11,164 bases of DNA from an uncultured Chitinophagaceae bacterium. Its GTDB lineage: Bacteria; Bacteroidota; Bacteroidia; Chitinophagales; Chitinophagaceae. The position numbers and the translations under genes were made by a program. Of the stretch, positions 6,410-11,164 are shown one piece after another; the first letter of the stretch is position 1; each line of letters begins with the position of its first letter. The stretch lies in contig CAMPGG010000093.1 in NCBI GenBank assembly GCA_946885335.1, positions 1-11,164 on the forward strand. The letters run 5' to 3'. Below the pieces are notes generated by a model. That model did no database searches. It saw only the letters and a program-made list of their open reading frames with translations, and was not told where the DNA came from.

Positions 6410-6996
6410 CAGGATTTTTGTTGATTATCGAAGTTAATTAATCCAAATCGTTTATTAAAAATGGAGGCCAGCACCCAAGCTATGGATGCGCCCAGGATTC
6501 CGCCACCAATAATGTCCAAAGGGTAATGAACACCTACATAAATCTGTGCATATACAACAAAAAAGGCCCAAACAAATGGTAGCCAGGCCCAATGTTTTAA
6601 AAAGTGGCGAAAGGTAAAAAAGAAAAAGGCTGCCATGCCAAAATGGTTGGTAGCATGCGATGATGTAAAACTGTATCCACCCGGGCAGCGGACCAATAAC
6701 CTTACCTGGTCTATCATGTCTATTTCATTGCAAGGGCGTATCCTTTCAAAATAATATTTAAAAAAGCGACTGCTAATGATATCAGAAAGGCTGACCACAC
6801 AAATAAAAAACAGGCACCACCACCAGCCTTTTTTTCCAAAGTTCAGGGTAATGAATAGCAGGAGGAAAAGATACAAGGGAAGCCAATAATTTGAATTGCG
6901 CAGGTAAGGCATGATATAATCAAACGCATCGTTTGTTAAGCCGCTGTTGATCAGTTTAAATAACCACCTGTCTGCTGATTCTAAAGTTTGCCACAT
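6409..6996 (-). CDS. PAP2-superfamily membrane phosphatase
   Basis: A 195-residue integral membrane protein from ATG 6994-6996. The frame stays open to a TTG at 7053 (214 residues), but a promoter-like TATTTTTG at 7031-7038 lies inside that extension, so the ATG is preferred. PAP2 motifs, numbered from this ATG: C1 KYYFERIRP (K80, R87, P88); C2 'SFTSSHATNH' with S113 and H114, where the usual PSGH reads SSSH-like; C3 'AQIYVGVHYPLD' with nucleophile H157 and D161. The usual C3 arginine (SRxxxxxH) is Q151. About five or six hydrophobic segments surround the site. Family members dephosphorylate lipid phosphates such as phosphatidic acid, phosphatidylglycerol phosphate, undecaprenyl pyrophosphate or lipid A, on the periplasmic face. 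It is the first gene of a minus-strand pair with the CorC-like gene, and is divergent from the LtaS-like pair. Family clear, substrate unknown. Confidence 0.88.
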   Translation of the reverse strand: MWQTLESADRWLFKLINSGLTNDAFDYIMPYLRNSNYWLPLYLFLLLFITLNFGKKGWWWCLFFICVVSLSDIISSRFFKYYFERIRPCNEIDMIDQVRLLVRCPGGYSFTSSHATNHFGMAAFFFFTFRHFLKHWAWLPFVWAFFVVYAQIYVGVHYPLDIIGGGILGASIAWVLASIFNKRFGLINFDNQQKS

Positions 6997-7030
6997 AATA
7001 CTGAGAAGCAATGCGTATTTTGATTGGATG

Positions 7031-7038
7031 CAAAAATA
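7031..7038 (-). promoter_or_regulatory. Candidate -7 promoter element (TAnnTTTG) for PAP2-CorC
   Basis: Read on the minus strand, 7038-7031 is TATTTTTG, a full match to the Bacteroidota primary-sigma -7 consensus TAnnTTTG. Initiation a few bases downstream would leave an untranslated leader of roughly 25-30 nt before the ATG at 6996. A good TTTG -33 element at the usual spacing is not visible (only TTTC near the right place), so this is a moderate call. AT-rich DNA yields such octamers by chance. Confidence 0.35.
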
Positions 7039-7142
7039 GCGGTTAAGCGCCAATGTATAGGAAATTGAAGAGTTATGATATTATTTGCATACTTATTTGT
7101 TTCTTTGCCGCCTGATTTTTAGCACTTTTTAATTTACCATTT

Positions 7143-9140
7143 TTGCAAGTACAGGCCTCCCGAATCTCCCTTACACCAATCACACGTTGGATATTGCTGA
7201 CGTTTGGTTTTTTAATTGGTGTGATGACCCTGTTCCGGATCTTATTTCACTGGCAGTATCATCCGGCAAATTCCAGTTGGAGCAATCTCTCTGAATCATT
7301 CTGGTTAGGACTTCGTTTTGATGCAAGAGTGCTTGCGGTATTTTTTTTACCAGTACTCATTTTAGCAGGATTTAAAAGGATGAACCCTTTTCATAATCCA
7401 AAGGTCCGCAAATGGTGGACGGGCTACCTGGCCATCGCTATTTCTACCCTCGTTTTATTTTATGGGTTTGATTATTATTATTACGCATATTTAACCCAGC
7501 GCCTCAATGGCAATATTTTAAATTTTTTGGATGATGCCGGCATCTCCTTTCAAATGATGTGGCAATCTTACCCGATTATTCAATTATCCCTGGTTTTATT
7601 GTTGATCATTGCTGTTTTAGTTTGGATCACACACAAGCTTTTTTATGTTTCGCACAAACATGTTGCTATAAAAAAGAACTGGCGTATCATAACTTTTATA
7701 ATCGTTTTTTTATTCCTTGGATTTTGCATTTATGGAAAGGCAGGACGATTCCCGTTGCGCTGGAGCGATGCATTTACATTGGGTAACACTTATCAATCCA
7801 ACCTGGCATTAAATCCTTTCCAGAGTTTTTTCAGCACGTTGAATTTTCGCAGGGCCGAATATGACCTTAAGACGGTAAAAAAGCATTATCCTTTAATGGC
7901 CGATTATTTTGGTGTTGAAAACGCTTCATCCAAAAACCTGGATTTTACCCGTTCGGTCATGTTTAATCCTGATGGATCGGCACCAACCAATGTTGTTCTT
8001 GTAATTTGTGAAAGCTTCAGTGCTTACAAAAGTTCCATGTGGGGTAATCCGCTGAACACAACGCCATTTTTTGATAGCCTGAGCAAACAAGGTTTATTTT
8101 ATGATCGCCATTTTACGCCGCATTATGGTACGGCCCGTGGAATTTGGGCTACTATTACCGGTATTCCTGATGTGCAGCTGGTAAAAACAGCCAGCCGCAA
8201 TCCACAGGCGGTTGATCAGCATACCATCATCAACGATTTTAAAGGGTATGAGAAATTTTATTTCCTGGGCGGTAGTGCAAGTTGGGCCAATATCCGCGGT
8301 GTAATTACCAATAACATTCATGGCGTTAAATTGTACGAAGAAGAAGATTATGATGTGCCCAGTGTTGATGTATGGGGCATCAGTGATTTGAACCTGTTTA
8401 AAGAAGCCAATAAGGTACTGGCTAAACAGCAGAAACCTTTTTTCGCAATTATCCAGACAGCCAATAATCACAGGCCTTACACCATTCCCGAAGAAGATAA
8501 AAAAGAATTTAAGGTTATAGAGAATGTACCTGCTGATACATTAAAAAAATATGGTTTTGAATCTTTGGATGAATACAATGCATTCCGGTATACTGATTTC
8601 ACATTTGAGCAATTCATGAAATCGGCACAAAAGGAAGATTATTTTAAGAATACATTGTTTGTTTTTGTTGGTGATCACGGTATTCGTTGTAAAGATCCTT
8701 TACCGCAATTTCCTTCGGCCTGGGTTGATGAAGGATTAGCCTGTGAACATGTGCCCTTGTTATTTTATCATAACGGAAAAGTGCAACCGCAACGCTCACC
8801 CGTCATTTCTTCGCAGGTGGATGTGTTGCCAACCATTGCCGGCTTGTTGAAGATCCCATATACTAATTCCGGAATGGGCGTTGATCTGAGATCCAATTCT
8901 GGAGAAAATAATTACAGTTTTATCATCGATCACGATACCAGGCAGATTGGTGTTTTGCATAAAGATTATTTTTATACCCGCGGAATAAGCTCAAAGAAAG
9001 AATCGTTTGTTTCCATTGTGGATAATGAAAAGATCCCGCAGAATGCGCAAATGGATTCAATTAAAAAAAATATGAGCCGGATGACTGAAGCTTGGTATCA
9101 CACAGCAAATTATCTTTTATTAAACAACAAGTCCAAATAA
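7143..9140 (+). CDS. LtaS-like sulfatase-fold membrane transferase, copy 1
   Basis: A 665-residue protein with five N-terminal membrane helices (about 14-34, 62-76, 91-109, 144-164, 180-197) and an extracytoplasmic alkaline-phosphatase/sulfatase-fold domain (about 275-620). This is the layout and approximate length of lipoteichoic acid synthase (LtaS) and relatives. Catalytic features align: metal-binding E290 in 'VLVICESFSAY', nucleophile T330 in 'HYGTARG', H443 in 'ANNHRPY', and D511-H512 in 'FVGDHG'. Such enzymes transfer a glycerophosphate or similar head-group from a phospholipid and need Mn2+ or Mg2+. The start is TTG 7143: an in-frame stop at 7113-7115 leaves no ATG or GTG upstream, and the first internal ATG (residue 28) would cut into helix 1, which is conserved with copy 2. 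It diverges from PAP2 and lies 43 bp before copy 2. Fold is confident; the product in a Gram-negative cell is unknown. Confidence 0.87.
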   Translation: MQVQASRISLTPITRWILLTFGFLIGVMTLFRILFHWQYHPANSSWSNLSESFWLGLRFDARVLAVFFLPVLILAGFKRMNPFHNPKVRKWWTGYLAIAISTLVLFYGFDYYYYAYLTQRLNGNILNFLDDAGISFQMMWQSYPIIQLSLVLLLIIAVLVWITHKLFYVSHKHVAIKKNWRIITFIIVFLFLGFCIYGKAGRFPLRWSDAFTLGNTYQSNLALNPFQSFFSTLNFRRAEYDLKTVKKHYPLMADYFGVENASSKNLDFTRSVMFNPDGSAPTNVVLVICESFSAYKSSMWGNPLNTTPFFDSLSKQGLFYDRHFTPHYGTARGIWATITGIPDVQLVKTASRNPQAVDQHTIINDFKGYEKFYFLGGSASWANIRGVITNNIHGVKLYEEEDYDVPSVDVWGISDLNLFKEANKVLAKQQKPFFAIIQTANNHRPYTIPEEDKKEFKVIENVPADTLKKYGFESLDEYNAFRYTDFTFEQFMKSAQKEDYFKNTLFVFVGDHGIRCKDPLPQFPSAWVDEGLACEHVPLLFYHNGKVQPQRSPVISSQVDVLPTIAGLLKIPYTNSGMGVDLRSNSGENNYSFIIDHDTRQIGVLHKDYFYTRGISSKKESFVSIVDNEKIPQNAQMDSIKKNMSRMTEAWYHTANYLLLNNKSK

Positions 9141-9152
9141 ATACTGCTCATT

Positions 9153-9178
9153 AACCGTAAATTTAATAGAACGGTTTT
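9153..9178 (+). other. Weak hairpin with T-run between the LtaS-like genes
   Basis: AACCGT (9153-9158) and ACGGTT (9171-9176) form a 6-bp stem with a 12-nt AT-rich loop, ending in TTTT (9175-9178). It sits in the 43-bp gap, 6 bp before the ATG of copy 2. The stem is too weak for a convincing terminator. It could dampen read-through or mask the copy 2 start, or be chance. Confidence 0.25.
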
Positions 9179-9183
9179 CATTC

Positions 9184-11157
9184 ATGCTCATCAGATATAA
9201 AATACCAAAGACGATTATATGGGTGATAAATTTGTTTATCATCTTTGTTTGCATATTCACGTTTTTCCGGGTGGCGGCCTTCTTGTCTTTTAAGCCGGAT
9301 GACCTCGGCATAACAGATACACTTCCATCTTTTTTGCTTGGCTTACGTTTCGATCTGCGTTGGATCTCTATTGTTTTATTACCCATCATCCTGGCCAGTC
9401 TGTTACCGCATCTTTCTCCTTTTTACTCTGAATTAAATAAAAAAATATGGACATGGTATTTAGCAATCATGACGTTTTTCATATTCTTTTTCTTTGGAGC
9501 TGATTTTGGAAATTTTGCATATAACCGTACGCGGCTAAATGCCAGTGCATTGAATTTTGTGGAAGATGCACAAATTTCACTTTCCATGTTATGGCAGTCG
9601 TACCCCATTTTTTGGTTGTTGATGGCACTGGTTATTGCGGTCATTTTTATTATGTGGCTTTACCGTCGCAGTCATATTTATGTAACCAGTAAAACCGACG
9701 GACTCGGTATTCCTTATCGCCGTCGCTGGTTTATAGCGGGTGCGTTTATTTTGGCCCTGTTTATTTATGGAACGTTATCAACTTCACCACTGAGTTGGAA
9801 CAAAGCATTTATTTTCCAGGATAATTTTAAATCATACCTCGCACTCAATCCTTTACAAAATTTCTTCACCACCTTAAGATTCAGGAAGCCGGTAAATAAT
9901 GAAACAAAGGCAAGAAGTTATTTTGATGAAATGAAGCAATTGCTGCAACTTCCGCCCACAGAGACTTTTGGTTACAGGCGAGAGATTTTACCAGGCAGTA
10001 AATCGCTTGAAAGCCACCCAAATGTTGTACTGGTACTTTGCGAGTCTTTCAGCATGTACAAAAGTTCAATGAGTGGAAATCCATTGAACACCACGCCTTA
10101 TTTTAATGAGTTAACCAAAGAAGGTATTTTTTTTGAGCGATGTTTTACACCGCATTTTTCTACGGCCCGTGGTTTATTTGCAACGGTTACAGGTATACCG
10201 GATGTGCAATTATCCAAGTTTTCAACCCGCGTTCCCGAGTCGCAGGAACAGCATACCATTATTAATAATTTTGAAGGATACGAAAAGTTTTATTTTCTGG
10301 GTGGCAGCCCTGGCTTCAACAATTTTGTAGGCCTGTTAAAAAATATTGACAGCCTGCAGATGTTTACAGAAGGTCGTTTTAAATCTGCACCCATGAATGT
10401 TTGGGGCATCAGCGATAAGAATCTTTTTTTAGAAGCGAATGAACATTTCAGCCGGCAGGAAAAACCTTTTTTTGCCATTATACAAACAGCCAATAATCAC
10501 CGCCCGTTTACCATCCCCAAAGAAGATAATGATTTTGAAATGTTGCAGGTGAATGAGGATACGCTGGAATTATATGGCTTTGAAACGGTGGAAGAATTTA
10601 ATGCCTTCAGGTATGCCGATTACTGTTTTAAAAAATTCATAGAGAAGGCTAAAGAGGAGAAATATTTTGCTAATACCATCTTTGTCTTTGTAGGTGATCA
10701 TGGTGTTTCGGGAAATGCGCTGAAGGTTTATCCAAAAGTTTGGACCGATCAGCGACTAACGGATATGCATGTGCCTTTATTATTTTATGCACCGCACTTG
10801 CTGAAGCCCGAATTAAGAAAGGAAACCGTTTCCCAGGTTGATGTGTTGCCAACTGTTGCATCCATGATACATCAGCCATATATTAATACAACACTTGGCC
10901 GCAATCTTTTAATGCCGGGCAAGCAAAATAATTTCGCTTTTATTATCAGTCATGATGAGGGAAAGATCGGTATGGTGACAGATGATTATTTTTTCACCCA
11001 GAATATCAATTTTAAAAGCGAACAACTATTTCCTGTTAAAAGCAATTTGTTGAATTTAACTTCCCGTCAGCAGGACAGCCTAAAAGAACAGTTGTCTAAA
11101 AGCACCATCGCTTATTATGAAACCGCTAAATGGATGTTGAAGAATAATAAGAAATAG
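9184..11157 (+). CDS. LtaS-like sulfatase-fold membrane transferase, copy 2
   Basis: A 657-residue paralogue of the preceding gene, from ATG 9184 to TAG. It has five membrane helices (about 10-30, 58-76, 89-107, 138-160, 181-199) followed by the LtaS/sulfatase-fold catalytic domain. Catalytic residues are kept: E287 in 'VLVLCESFSMY', T327 in 'HFSTARG', H439 in 'ANNHRPF', D505-H506 in 'FVGDHG'. By eye, well over half of catalytic-domain positions are identical to copy 1, with near-identical blocks such as 'GNPLNTTP', 'GYEKFYFLGGS', 'VWGISD' and 'PFFAIIQTANNHRP'. Differences fall beside the nucleophile (HYGT versus HFST), in the segment after GDHG, and in the segment after 'FLGGS'. The 43-bp gap and same orientation point to one operon produced by tandem duplication. 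No Shine-Dalgarno sequence is evident before the ATG. The window ends 7 bp after the stop, so downstream partners are not visible. Confidence 0.89.
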   Translation: MLIRYKIPKTIIWVINLFIIFVCIFTFFRVAAFLSFKPDDLGITDTLPSFLLGLRFDLRWISIVLLPIILASLLPHLSPFYSELNKKIWTWYLAIMTFFIFFFFGADFGNFAYNRTRLNASALNFVEDAQISLSMLWQSYPIFWLLMALVIAVIFIMWLYRRSHIYVTSKTDGLGIPYRRRWFIAGAFILALFIYGTLSTSPLSWNKAFIFQDNFKSYLALNPLQNFFTTLRFRKPVNNETKARSYFDEMKQLLQLPPTETFGYRREILPGSKSLESHPNVVLVLCESFSMYKSSMSGNPLNTTPYFNELTKEGIFFERCFTPHFSTARGLFATVTGIPDVQLSKFSTRVPESQEQHTIINNFEGYEKFYFLGGSPGFNNFVGLLKNIDSLQMFTEGRFKSAPMNVWGISDKNLFLEANEHFSRQEKPFFAIIQTANNHRPFTIPKEDNDFEMLQVNEDTLELYGFETVEEFNAFRYADYCFKKFIEKAKEEKYFANTIFVFVGDHGVSGNALKVYPKVWTDQRLTDMHVPLLFYAPHLLKPELRKETVSQVDVLPTVASMIHQPYINTTLGRNLLMPGKQNNFAFIISHDEGKIGMVTDDYFFTQNINFKSEQLFPVKSNLLNLTSRQQDSLKEQLSKSTIAYYETAKWMLKNNKK

Positions 11158-11164
11158 TTTAGAG

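Noticed and set aside
6997..7053. N-terminal extension of PAP2 from TTG 7053
   Set aside because: It needs a TTG start, adds residues not needed for any PAP2 motif, and contains a good -7 promoter match at 7031-7038.

Overview
The window looks like chromosomal DNA of a Gram-negative member of the Bacteroidota, probably near Chitinophagaceae or Sphingobacteriales. This rests on the families present (DUF2490, DUF6702, a Bacteroidota-type secreted M1 peptidase, LtaS-like sulfatase-fold enzymes in a Gram-negative setting), moderate-to-low GC, mostly poor Shine-Dalgarno sequences, and one match to the Bacteroidota -7 promoter motif TAnnTTTG. Lineage is inferred from family content and not from a marker gene. 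No rRNA, tRNA, CRISPR array, insertion sequence or phage gene is visible.

Layout. Positions 73-762 (minus) encode a small exported DUF2490 protein, probably an outer-membrane beta-barrel. Positions 763-1336 hold no convincing gene but are rich in structure: two groups of short GC-rich palindromes, an AT-only inverted repeat, a 29/30-bp imperfect direct repeat, and a clear terminator for the next gene. Positions 1337-4351 (minus) carry a HupE/UreJ-type membrane protein followed downstream by a secreted zinc M1 metallopeptidase. Diverging from HupE at 4453-4983 (plus) is a DUF6702 exported protein. The convergent spacer 4984-5116 contains two short-period tandem repeats. Positions 5117-6996 (minus) are a one-base-overlapping pair: a PAP2-type membrane phosphatase, then a CNNM/CorC (hemolysin C-like) CBS-domain membrane protein. 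Diverging from PAP2 are two tandem paralogues (7143-9140 and 9184-11157, plus), both five-helix membrane proteins with an extracytoplasmic LtaS/sulfatase-fold catalytic domain.

How the genes may work together. Two envelope modules are suggested. (1) DUF6702, HupE and M1: a periplasmic domain plus a His-rich membrane protein that resembles a split form of longer HupE/UreJ proteins, next to a zinc peptidase; a metal-related role is inferred. (2) PAP2, CorC and the LtaS-like pair: an anionic-lipid or head-group module. LtaS-type enzymes move a phospho-head-group from a phospholipid and need a divalent metal, PAP2 enzymes remove lipid phosphates, and CorC/CNNM proteins are linked to Mg2+ handling. 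A Gram-negative Bacteroidota cell is not expected to make classical lipoteichoic acid, so the acceptor and product of the duplicated transferases are the main open question.
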